A DNA stretch of 64,000 nucleotides from JADHUC01 sp964617665 (GTDB lineage: Bacteria > Planctomycetota > Planctomycetia > Pirellulales > Pirellulaceae): the NCBI GenBank assembly GCA_964617665.1, contig CAZUAH010000001.1, forward strand, positions 1 through 64,000, given 5' to 3'. The notes below the pieces were generated by a model that was not told where the DNA came from, made no database searches, and saw only the letters and a list, made by a program, of their open reading frames with translations. The position numbers and the translations under genes were made by a program. The stretch's first letter is position 1. Each line of letters opens with the position of its first letter. Shown here one piece after another: positions 51,693 through 60,179 of the stretch.

Positions 51693-53486
51693 ATGCCTGC
51701 TGACCTTCACGCCCGCGCAAAGGAGATCTTCCTTCGGGCGATCGAGCTTCCCGATCCCAAGCGCATCCCGTTTGTCGACCAAGCATGTTCCGGCGACCTC
51801 GAGCTTCACCAGGAAGTCATTGGCCTGCTTGAATATCACACCACGGAGACGATCCTGGCCGGTCCCACTGAACACCACGATCGCAAGGATATGGCCGAGA
51901 CGGAGGATCAGCCGACGTCACCACCCGTGGCCCGCCAACGCGGACGTGTCGACAGACCGCGCGTGTTGATCGCACCGCAGACGCCACATCTGACCGACGA
52001 GACCAGCCAGTTGCTTCGGCAACGTTTGCGGACCGTTGTTCTGATACTGGCTGTCGCCTTGACCGTGGCGTTTGTCCGCAGCCTGGTTAGCGGCGAATTC
52101 CTGCTGGTTTGGCTGCGGATTGCTATTCTGGCGATTATGTTCGGTTGCTGTGGCTTGCTGTTCAGCCGACTGGTGATGGAGCTGAAACAACTACGAGTTG
52201 TCGAGCTGATCGTGCTGCTGGCAATCGGAACGAAATTGGTACTTGTTGAATCAACTGCCATGGTGCATTTCGCGGCCCTCGACGATGCGGTTTCGACCGT
52301 GAGTGCCGGCATTTTCAACCATGTGGGATGGTCGTTGGTCATCTTGATTTACGGCATCTTCATGCCGAACAGTTGGAAACGCGCCGCCGCGATTCTTGTG
52401 CCCGCCGCCTGCATCCCTTTCGTCGTCACGTTCACCGTGTGCTCGTGCAACGAACGAGTGGCGGAGCTGTTGTGCGAAAATCGCTTCAATATCCCAATTC
52501 CAATGCCGATTCTGTCGGCGTTTGTGGCGATCTATGCTGCACACATCATCCACTCGGCCAGACGCGAAGCGTTTGAGGCAAGGCAATATGGGCAGTACCG
52601 TCTGCAAGACAAGCTGGGCGAGGGCGGTATGGGCGAAGTCTACATGGCCGAACATCTACTGTTAAAGCGACCGTGTGCGATCAAGCTGATCCGTCCCGAG
52701 TACCTGACCGAGCCAAAAGTGCTGGCCCGATTCGAACGCGAAGTGAAAGCCACCGCAAAGTTGTCACATTGGAATACGATCGAGATCTACGATTACGGAC
52801 ATGCCGCGGATGGCACGTTCTACTACGTGATGGAACTGCTGGACGGCCTGAACCTGGACGAGATTGTCGATCGATACGGGCCACTGGCGCCGGCGCGTGT
52901 CGTTCACTTCCTTTCACAAACCTGCAACGCACTACGCGAGGCCCACGCAACGGGCCTGGTACATCGTGACATCAAACCAGCCAATATCTTCGCGGCCTGC
53001 CTTGGTGGTGTGTACGATGTAGCGAAACTACTAGACTTTGGAGTAGTCCGGGAAACCGCGATGCCTGACGATCCTAATCTGACGGGAATGGGCACGATCG
53101 TGGGTACATCGCTGTACATGTCGCCGGAACAAGCCCTTGCATCCGGCTATGCCACTGCGGCAGCGGACATCTACTCGCTTGGGGCAGTTGCCTACTTTCT
53201 CGTCACCGGCCGACCTCCGTTCGTTGGCACGAGCATCTCGAAGGTACTCATCGCCCACTCGCAAGAAGACGTCACGCCTCCATCGGAATTTCGGGCCGAT
53301 CTGCCGGAGGATCTAGAGCAAATCATCATTCGCTGCCTGGAAAAGAAACCACGCGATCGATTTCGGTCGGCGGAAGAGTTGGCCGAAGCCTTGGCCGACT
53401 GCGACTGCGCGGGTCAGTGGTCACAACAACAAGCGGTCGAGTGGTGGCAACAGCACGAAGAAGCGAACGTCCAAGTAGAGACATAG
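51693..53486 (+). CDS. Membrane Ser/Thr kinase with N-terminal transmembrane domain
   Basis: A 597-residue Hanks-type kinase. Residues 1-60 form a short leader common to sigma-linked kinases (MPADLHARAKEIFLRAIELP). About six membrane helices lie at 110-275. The kinase domain is C-terminal (about 300-580) with GEGGMGEVYMAEH, K331, H424-R-D-I-K-P-A-N, LLDFGVVRE and YMSPEQALASGY. Most bacterial membrane kinases have the kinase first and the membrane helix after it, so this reversed order is less common. It is translationally linked to the preceding ECF sigma gene and probably senses through its membrane part. Confidence 0.92.
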   Translation: MPADLHARAKEIFLRAIELPDPKRIPFVDQACSGDLELHQEVIGLLEYHTTETILAGPTEHHDRKDMAETEDQPTSPPVARQRGRVDRPRVLIAPQTPHLTDETSQLLRQRLRTVVLILAVALTVAFVRSLVSGEFLLVWLRIAILAIMFGCCGLLFSRLVMELKQLRVVELIVLLAIGTKLVLVESTAMVHFAALDDAVSTVSAGIFNHVGWSLVILIYGIFMPNSWKRAAAILVPAACIPFVVTFTVCSCNERVAELLCENRFNIPIPMPILSAFVAIYAAHIIHSARREAFEARQYGQYRLQDKLGEGGMGEVYMAEHLLLKRPCAIKLIRPEYLTEPKVLARFEREVKATAKLSHWNTIEIYDYGHAADGTFYYVMELLDGLNLDEIVDRYGPLAPARVVHFLSQTCNALREAHATGLVHRDIKPANIFAACLGGVYDVAKLLDFGVVRETAMPDDPNLTGMGTIVGTSLYMSPEQALASGYATAAADIYSLGAVAYFLVTGRPPFVGTSISKVLIAHSQEDVTPPSEFRADLPEDLEQIIIRCLEKKPRDRFRSAEELAEALADCDCAGQWSQQQAVEWWQQHEEANVQVET

Positions 53487-53501
53487 GTACCGTGGCTCGA
53501 G

Positions 53502-54266
53502 ATGTCCTCCCCAGAAGAAAAGCGTGAACTGGAATCAGGCGATCGCCCGTGGTTCACAACGACACATTGGAGCGTCGTGTTGGCGGCTGGCCAGCGTGCC
53601 TCGCCAAACTCTAGGCGTGCGTTGGCCACGCTCTGCGAGAGATATTGGTTTCCGCTGTACGCCTACGTACGCCGGTCCGGCTTCTCTTCTCACGACGCCG
53701 AAGAGATGACGCAAGAGTTCCTCGCGCAATTGATCGAGAAGGACTACTTGCGAGACGTGGATCGGCAACGAGGCAAGTTCCGTTCGTTCCTCTTGGCCGC
53801 GCTGAAGCACTTCTTGTCCAAGCAACGGGATCGAGCCAGAGCCAAGAAACGCGGCGGCGGTCGCTGCGCATTCTCTTTGGACTTTCGCGACGCGGAAAGC
53901 AGATACAAGCTGGAACCAGCGGATGACCTTACGCCGGAACGACTGTACGAACGACGTTGGGCATTGACTCTGTTGGATCAAGTGGTCCAGCGGTTGCAGC
54001 AGGAGTTCTCCGATGCGGGAAAATCAGCCGTTTTCGAGCGTCTGAAAGGCGCGCTAACTGGCGGACGAGATTCCCCTTCCTACCGGCAGATTGCGGAAGA
54101 CCTTGCCATGACCGAAGGTTCCGTTAAGGCTGCCGTTCATCGACTTCGGCGGCGTTATCGCGAACTGTTGAAGTCGGAGATCGCCCAGACCGTCGAGGAT
54201 CCGGCCGAGGTTGACGACGAGTTGAATGACCTGTTCGCTGCAGTTCGCGCCGAAAAAAGTTCGTAG
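53502..54266 (+). CDS. ECF-type sigma factor, larger planctomycete form
   Basis: A 254-residue sigma factor. The opening (DRPWFTTTHWSVVLAAGQR) and region 2 (TLCERYWFPLYAYVRRSGFS, EEMTQEFLAQLIEKD, FRSFLLAALKHFLSKQRDRA) mark the larger kinase-associated group. Region 4 is SYRQIAEDLAMTEGSVKAAV with HRLRRRYRELL. A short acidic C-terminal tail follows. It lies 15 bp behind one kinase gene and 72 bp before another. The pairing with the downstream zinc-ribbon kinase is more usual for this type. Confidence 0.9.
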   Translation: MSSPEEKRELESGDRPWFTTTHWSVVLAAGQRASPNSRRALATLCERYWFPLYAYVRRSGFSSHDAEEMTQEFLAQLIEKDYLRDVDRQRGKFRSFLLAALKHFLSKQRDRARAKKRGGGRCAFSLDFRDAESRYKLEPADDLTPERLYERRWALTLLDQVVQRLQQEFSDAGKSAVFERLKGALTGGRDSPSYRQIAEDLAMTEGSVKAAVHRLRRRYRELLKSEIAQTVEDPAEVDDELNDLFAAVRAEKSS

Positions 54267-54338
54267 TTCTTCTGTAACCTTCCTCGCGTTTTCCGTCTGT
54301 AAGGCTTAGCGAAAACAACCTTACTCGGAGACAGCTTT

Positions 54339-57300
54339 ATGCCAGATACACGCCCGTGCCCACAATGTGGCGGGGAATTACCCGCCGATGCCCCGGGTGA
54401 ACTGTGCCCCGAGTGCTTGTTGAAGCTGGGCATGGCAAGCCGCACGGGGCCCACCGGTAGTGAATTGCCGAGCGGTCTGGCCGAAACGCTGCCCAAGGGC
54501 GATAGGCCGAACGCGTCGCCCAACAACAGAAGTGCCCCACTTGAAGCGGGTGCGCAGTTTGGCGGATATCGAATCGAACGACGGTTGGGCAAAGGTGGAA
54601 TGGGGGCGGTCTATGAAGCCGAACACCTGGAGAGCGGTCGGCGAGTCGCGTTGAAGCTACTGGACCATTCGCTGGATTCGCCCGACGCGCGGAAGCGTTT
54701 CTTGCGAGAGGGGCGTTTGGCGGCGTCGGTTAATCATCCTAACAGCGTATACGTCTTTGGCACCGAGGAGATCGAGGACACGCCCGCAATCAGCATGGAA
54801 TTGGTGGCGGGCGGAACTCTGCAAGGGCGACTCCAACGCGAGGGCCCGCTGCCTGTCGGCGAAGCAGTTGACGTTGTCCTGCAAGTGATCGCGGGTTTGG
54901 AGGCCGCTCAGGCCGTCGGCGTGCTGCACAGAGATGTCAAGCCTGCGAACTGTTTTGTCGATACCGATGGGACGGTCAAGGTAGGCGATTTTGGCCTGTC
55001 TATTTCGACCGCGCCCCGCACGGAAACGAATGTGACCGCGGAGGGTGTCTTCTTGGGCACGCCAGCCTTTTCCTCTCCGGAGCAATTGCGAGGCGACGAA
55101 CTCGACGTCCGATCCGATATCTTCGCAGTAGGGGTGACGCTGTACTACCTGCTCACTGGTGAAACTCCGTTTGAAGCGAGCAACTACGTGCAGCTACTCG
55201 CCAAGGTCCTGGAGTCCCCCGCACCGTCACCGGCCGCCGTGCGTAACGATATTCCGAAAGGGCTGGCCAATGTTGTATTGAGGTGTCTAGAAAAGCAACC
55301 CAAGGCCCGTTTTGGAAGCTACGATGAAATGCGTCTGGCGCTCTTGCCCTATAGCTCGACAGCGCCCACGCCGGCTACGCTTGGTTGGCGTTTTGTAGCA
55401 GGAATCATCGACTACGTGATTTGGTCCCTCGTGGTCTGGCTCTCACTTCTTGCTTGGTTCCGAAACCCCGGCTCGTTTCCGTTTTTCGACCTACTCGAAT
55501 CCGGTGGTGTTGTCTGGTCCATGCTCGGAGTCAACGTGGCCTTCATGCTTTACTTTGCCTTGACCGAAGGCTTGTGGGGGGCCTCGCCGGGCAAGGCGAT
55601 CTGTCGACTTCGAGTCGTGGATCGGCATCGCAATATTCCCGGCGTGCCTAGGGCATTGTTCCGCGTCGCGGTCTACGTAGTGTTTCCATCAATGATCTCG
55701 GTTCCCTACTTTTCGCTTGGCTTGGGCGACCTGTCAAACGCCCATGCCGATGGGGGCACAATGGCGGTTGGTTACACGTATTACATCTTGCTTGCCGTGA
55801 TGTTCTTGACCGCACGGCGCCGAAACGGGTTTGCAGGATTCCATGACCTGCTGAGTCGCACACGCGTGATCCAGAAGGCCGCCTATCATGGGCGGCCGTT
55901 GCTGTCGGGCGAGGAAGAACCGCTGCCGGATACTGACACCACGCCAACGATTGGACCGTATTACGTCCTGGATCACTTGCACAAGACCGACGGCGAGGAA
56001 TTCGCTCTCGCGTACGACATGAAGCTGCTGCGGAAAGTCTGGATTCGAATGTCCACCAGCGAAAAGCCTCCTGTGGCGGAGGCCATTCGCAACGTGGGGC
56101 GGCCAGGGCGATTGCGGTGGTTGAACGGCAGGCGGTCGGAGAACGAGTGCTGGGACGCCTACGAGGCCCCGTCGGGAAGACCGCTCGTTAATGTCCTGGG
56201 CCACCGCCAATCATGGCACAGGGTGCGCTACTGGCTGTTCGATCTCGCCATAGAACTCAATGCCGGTTTGAAGGACGGGTCGCTTCCCGACGTTCTGGCG
56301 TTGGACAGGATTTGGATTACCGCCGATGGTCGAGCCAAGCTGTTGGATTTCCCCGCACCTGGCGTCGAAGCTCAAAGCCCGCTGCTGGAGTCCTCGCCGA
56401 TCACCGGCAAAGACTTCGCATCTGTTCGATGTTTCTTGAATCAGGTCGCAATCGCCACGTTGGAAAGTCGCGCCGTGGACTCGACCGACGCAACCGCCCA
56501 AACGGTCGCCGCCCCGTTGCCGGTTCGCGCGAAGACCCTCCTCGATAAACTACCTGCCATGCCGGGCCCTGAATTTCCGATCGACCAGTTCGAGCTGCTA
56601 TTGCAGCGGTCTGCATTTGTCTCCCGAGGAAGACGCCTCAGTTTGCTGGTTGGCTGTGTCGTTGTTCCGGTCCTAGCCGCGGTTCTTTTTTCCTTTGGTA
56701 TATCGGGAACGGAAAAGTTCCTTGAGCAGCACCCGGACATAGGGGAAGTGCGGCATTGCCTGCGTCGTTTGGAGAGAATCCACCGGAAAGGAGACGGAGC
56801 CACGGGACACCAATTGAAGCAGCGAGACGCGTTGGAAGTCTATGTTGCGGGACGTTTCCGCAGGACGATATCGGATCAATCGACGTGGTCGTCTGCGTGC
56901 GCTCGCGGGATAATCACCCCAGCACAAGGAAAAATCGCCGAACGAGTATTGGCAGCGCGCCCTAATCCATCGGAAGAGGCGGTCGATGATGCGGCATCCA
57001 AATTGAAGAAGTTTCTCGAAAACCGCTCGCCGCTCCTGCCATATCCAGTTTCCACGTTCGGCGTTGTCGCGGTCTACGTCACCCTGCTGTTGTTCGTGGC
57101 CTTCCCGAGTGCAGTGTGCGCTCTGGCGTTTCGCGGGGGGCCTTTGCTGCGTCTGCTGGGAATTGCCATTGTCACTAGCACCGGGGCAAGAGCGTCACGG
57201 TTGCGAGTCTTCTGGCGAAGCCTGATCACGTGGTCGCCCTGTCTGCTTGCCCTGACGATGGTGGTGCCATTCGGTAAGCCTGGGGTCTTTTGGGGGCTTC

Positions 57301-57404
57301 CTCTACTGCTCCCAGTCTTGACCGCCCTGGCTGTGTGGTCCACGTTGATGCCACAGCGGGGCATTCCAGACAGAATCGCAGGAACGTATCCGGTTCCACG
57401 GTAG
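54339..57404 (+). CDS. Multidomain Ser/Thr kinase: zinc ribbon, kinase, RDD, degenerate kinase-like, second RDD
   Basis: A 1021-residue protein. A zinc ribbon is formed by C7-x2-C10 and C23-x2-C26. The active kinase spans about 70-345 (GKGGMGAVYEAEHLESGRR, H197-R-D-V-K-P-A-N, VGDFGLSIS, FSSPEQLRGDELDVRSD). An RDD membrane domain follows at about 348-500 (LGWRFVAGIIDYVIWSLV, ASPGKAICRLRVVD). Residues 525-690 look like a second, catalytically dead kinase lobe (WITADGRAKLLDFPAP without HRD). Another membrane region at 900-1000 resembles a second RDD. It is encoded behind the larger ECF sigma factor and probably regulates it. Confidence 0.9.
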   Translation: MPDTRPCPQCGGELPADAPGELCPECLLKLGMASRTGPTGSELPSGLAETLPKGDRPNASPNNRSAPLEAGAQFGGYRIERRLGKGGMGAVYEAEHLESGRRVALKLLDHSLDSPDARKRFLREGRLAASVNHPNSVYVFGTEEIEDTPAISMELVAGGTLQGRLQREGPLPVGEAVDVVLQVIAGLEAAQAVGVLHRDVKPANCFVDTDGTVKVGDFGLSISTAPRTETNVTAEGVFLGTPAFSSPEQLRGDELDVRSDIFAVGVTLYYLLTGETPFEASNYVQLLAKVLESPAPSPAAVRNDIPKGLANVVLRCLEKQPKARFGSYDEMRLALLPYSSTAPTPATLGWRFVAGIIDYVIWSLVVWLSLLAWFRNPGSFPFFDLLESGGVVWSMLGVNVAFMLYFALTEGLWGASPGKAICRLRVVDRHRNIPGVPRALFRVAVYVVFPSMISVPYFSLGLGDLSNAHADGGTMAVGYTYYILLAVMFLTARRRNGFAGFHDLLSRTRVIQKAAYHGRPLLSGEEEPLPDTDTTPTIGPYYVLDHLHKTDGEEFALAYDMKLLRKVWIRMSTSEKPPVAEAIRNVGRPGRLRWLNGRRSENECWDAYEAPSGRPLVNVLGHRQSWHRVRYWLFDLAIELNAGLKDGSLPDVLALDRIWITADGRAKLLDFPAPGVEAQSPLLESSPITGKDFASVRCFLNQVAIATLESRAVDSTDATAQTVAAPLPVRAKTLLDKLPAMPGPEFPIDQFELLLQRSAFVSRGRRLSLLVGCVVVPVLAAVLFSFGISGTEKFLEQHPDIGEVRHCLRRLERIHRKGDGATGHQLKQRDALEVYVAGRFRRTISDQSTWSSACARGIITPAQGKIAERVLAARPNPSEEAVDDAASKLKKFLENRSPLLPYPVSTFGVVAVYVTLLLFVAFPSAVCALAFRGGPLLRLLGIAIVTSTGARASRLRVFWRSLITWSPCLLALTMVVPFGKPGVFWGLPLLLPVLTALAVWSTLMPQRGIPDRIAGTYPVPR

Positions 57405-57412
57405 ATGGTGAT

Positions 57413-57490
57413 CAGGATCTGACCCTTCACGGAAGCAGTAGACCATGCCGCTGTTGGAGACTCTGGCGCAATGAAGTCCGTTTCGGGTTT
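57413..57490 (-). pseudogene. Short 3' remnant of a porin gene
   Basis: The minus strand reads ETDFIAP in one frame and VSNSGMVYCFRE in another, matching the porin at 58586-59977 (ETDYIAPSVSNNGMIYHFR). A one-base shift separates the halves, and the final strand is lost. The remnant lies between the large kinase and aldolase genes, about 1.2 kb from its intact relative and in the same orientation. Confidence 0.6.
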
Positions 57491-57695
57491 GCCGTACCGC
57501 GTTTAACGTGCAGAGCATCTTCCTCTGGCAGTCTACGGGAAGAACCAGAAATCAAGGATGGAAATCTGACACTCGTTGTGATACCTTCCTGCACTGGTTG
57601 GCGTGCTCCTTGGTTTCGAGACTCTGAAGCAAGCGGATTCACGCAAGGACACAGGCTTTCTTCACTTCTCATTCCCAAAACTCGGTTACATCCCT

Positions 57696-58547
57696 ATGCC
57701 GTTAGTCTCCTACGCTGAATTGTTGAAGGACGCACAACAAAACTCGTATTCCGTCGGAGCCTTCAATATCTTCGGCCTCGAGTTCCTGCCAGCCATTCTG
57801 CAGGCGGCCGAGGAGGAGCGTTCTCCTGTCTTGCTTCAGATCAATCCTGTTCACTATCCATGGATGGATCTTCCAGCCTATCTCCGCTATGTCATAGAAC
57901 AGTTGGCCAAGATTTCGGTCCCGGTGGGCTTGAACCTCGACCACGGCAAGAGTCTGGACGTAATCCTGAAGGGGATTCAAGCCGGATTCCCTTCGGTGAT
58001 GTACGACGGCTCTAAGCTTCCTTTCGCAGAGAACTTGGAGAGAACTCGGGAAGTCGTTCGAATATGCAAGCAATGCGGGGTAACCGTAGAAGCCGAACTC
58101 GGCACGTTGAATGATGAAGGACTGGATCTTACGGAAGAGAATCAGGACATTTTGTTTACGGATCCGAACGCGGCAGCTCAATTCGTGGAAGAGAGCGGCG
58201 TGGATGCCCTTGCTGTGTCCATCGGGAATGCACACGGATTCTATCGGGGTAAACCTCAACTTGATTTCGAACGTCTCCAAGCGATAGCCGGCGCGACTCC
58301 CGTGCCACTCGTGCTGCATGGAGGGTCGGGAATCTCCGATGACGATTTCAAAACGGCCATCTCGTTGGGGATCTGTAAAATCAACATCTTCACGGAGATG
58401 AGTGCCGCAGCATGCGATCGAGTTCGTGAATTGGCCGGTTCGCAAGACGGATTGGACTATCCGAATCTCCTGCTCGAAGCCCGCGAGAACGTCAAGTCCG
58501 TCGTTGTCCACAAACTGAGGACATTCGGGAGCAGTGGAAAGGCCTGA
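57696..58547 (+). CDS. Class II ketose-bisphosphate aldolase
   Basis: A 283-residue cytoplasmic enzyme beginning MPLVSYAELLKDAQQNSYSV; an in-frame start at 57603 only adds non-family residues. Class II aldolases cleave fructose- or tagatose-1,6-bisphosphate using zinc. The family blocks are YSVGAFNIFGLEFLPAILQA, VGLNLDHGKSLDVILKGIQA (zinc His), GVTVEAELGTLNDEG, DALAVSIGNAHGFYRGKPQL and VLHGGSGISDDDFKTAISLG. Fructose versus tagatose (GatY/KbaY-like) cannot be separated by eye. It stands alone among envelope genes. Confidence 0.9.
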   Translation: MPLVSYAELLKDAQQNSYSVGAFNIFGLEFLPAILQAAEEERSPVLLQINPVHYPWMDLPAYLRYVIEQLAKISVPVGLNLDHGKSLDVILKGIQAGFPSVMYDGSKLPFAENLERTREVVRICKQCGVTVEAELGTLNDEGLDLTEENQDILFTDPNAAAQFVEESGVDALAVSIGNAHGFYRGKPQLDFERLQAIAGATPVPLVLHGGSGISDDDFKTAISLGICKINIFTEMSAAACDRVRELAGSQDGLDYPNLLLEARENVKSVVVHKLRTFGSSGKA

Positions 58548-58585
58548 AGATCGGCAGAAGCCGCGGGCGATTGCGCTTGCGCTGA

Positions 58586-59977
58586 TCAGAATTTGATCCG
58601 CGAGCGGAAGTGGTAGATCATCCCGTTGTTGGAGACGCTGGGCGCGATGTAATCCGTTTCTCGGTGGCTCACCTCGAAAGCCATGTCGAAGTGCTTGCTC
58701 ACGTCCCAGATCAGATTGGCCCAGATGACCTGATTGCGCGACCGCTGACCGATCGTCAATGGGCCGGCGGTGAAGGTGCCGAGGTCGCCGTTTCTGGGAT
58801 TGTCGATTCCGTAACCAACGTGCATGGTCAGGCAGGGAGTCAACTTGTACCAGATGTCACTCCATCCACCAATCGTGCGAATGGCCTCTGAGTCCGTCGG
58901 ATTGATGCTCTGCCCAATTCCCAGATTGTAGGTACCAAGAGCCTGCCCCACGAAGAATTCGCCACCGAGACCCCAGCGTTCCGTCTTGTATTGTGCGTCC
59001 GCCGAAAGGCCCCATGATGTGTACACGTTTTCCTTCGTGAGGCTGATCTCTCGCACTTCGCCAATTACGCCGGACACGCCAACTTCCACAAGTCGCGCAC
59101 AGCCAGCCGTTGGTCCAAAGCCAAGGCCGATACGGCCTTCGACATTGGGCCAGCCGTTGTCTTCTCCAATAACGCTGGGATTAACGACGAAGTCCGTAAT
59201 AACTTGTTGGCTGATGGCGCTCTGAAGCTTCCACTGCACGTTATCACTAACATGGATGAAGCGTTCGGCTCGTATAGATCCTCGAAAGGCGCCTCCGTTT
59301 CCAGCTTGCTTGTGGCCGCCAAAATTGACAGTTACGGGGTTGATCGGGCTGAATAGATCGCCCTGCTGCCCGAAAGTGAAACGCCAGTATTCATTCTTCA
59401 ATTCGCCGTAGCCCCGCAAGAAGAACGGCGTGGACTGATTTAATGCCGGGCGATCTCCAAGGAAATTGAACAGGATCATTCCACCTAGTTGAAGTGAGCC
59501 GACGTACGGACCGGAGAATTTGAGCCCCAATGCCGTTGTCTGTCCGTGCACAGTGAACTGGTCGGCAGCGGCACGACCTTCGGTCAAATAGAGGATAAAG
59601 GGCCGCGAACGCGTACTCGTTTCAGCGGCAATTGCCTCGCCAGTCAGAAAGCCAAATGGGACGATTTCCCATGGGCTTGCGCTCGACGGCACGTTGTAAG
59701 ACGCGAAGGTTGTTGGCGCGTCGACCGCCGTGTGACTGGCAGGAACCACAGGCAGTTGTTCCCCAACGCTCTGTCTCCATTCCGTGCGTTGTTGGCCCCT
59801 TGTGCGCAGGTAACGCAACTCGGATTCCGTAGCTTCTAGACGCCGAAGTAGTTCCTGATCTGTGGGCGCGACAGCATCTATCGATAAAGACTGTTGTCCC
59901 CGGGCGTGGTTGTTCAGTCCATCCGTAGACACCATGCACACGACGATAGACATCATACACAGACATCTCCGTCGCAT
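58586..59977 (-). CDS. Outer-membrane porin, planctomycete coiled-coil type
   Basis: A 463-residue protein from MRRRCLCMMSIVVCMVS, with CCGGAG just upstream; in-frame starts to 60010 are possible. After the signal peptide comes a short coiled coil (DQELLRRLEATESELRYLRT), then a linker and a barrel (TALGLKFSGPYVGSLQLGGM, FRFTFGQQ-like WRFTFGQQGDLFSPINP). It ends YHFRSRIKF, a terminal aromatic residue as expected. It shares the coiled-coil-plus-barrel plan of the porin at 33842 but little sequence. The substrate is unknown. Confidence 0.8.
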   Translation of the reverse strand: MRRRCLCMMSIVVCMVSTDGLNNHARGQQSLSIDAVAPTDQELLRRLEATESELRYLRTRGQQRTEWRQSVGEQLPVVPASHTAVDAPTTFASYNVPSSASPWEIVPFGFLTGEAIAAETSTRSRPFILYLTEGRAAADQFTVHGQTTALGLKFSGPYVGSLQLGGMILFNFLGDRPALNQSTPFFLRGYGELKNEYWRFTFGQQGDLFSPINPVTVNFGGHKQAGNGGAFRGSIRAERFIHVSDNVQWKLQSAISQQVITDFVVNPSVIGEDNGWPNVEGRIGLGFGPTAGCARLVEVGVSGVIGEVREISLTKENVYTSWGLSADAQYKTERWGLGGEFFVGQALGTYNLGIGQSINPTDSEAIRTIGGWSDIWYKLTPCLTMHVGYGIDNPRNGDLGTFTAGPLTIGQRSRNQVIWANLIWDVSKHFDMAFEVSHRETDYIAPSVSNNGMIYHFRSRIKF

Positions 59978-60179
59978 TGCTCCGGCTACTGTCATTCTGG
60001 GCGGCTCCAATAACGACGATTATGCGGTTTGTCACACATCGCCTATATCGGCCGGTTGTTCCGCTTTGTGCCGCCTGCAACAGGCCAGAATACCGCGTCG
60101 ATGTCGCGCAGGCGCCGATTGTGCGGCTTGTGTAGTCTGGGCAACCTGGGCGAATACCAGGTGAGAGATAGTGAGTCAA

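Noticed and set aside
57702..58511. Minus-strand open frame of 269 codons
   Set aside because: It lies fully antisense to the class II aldolase, which shows all family blocks.
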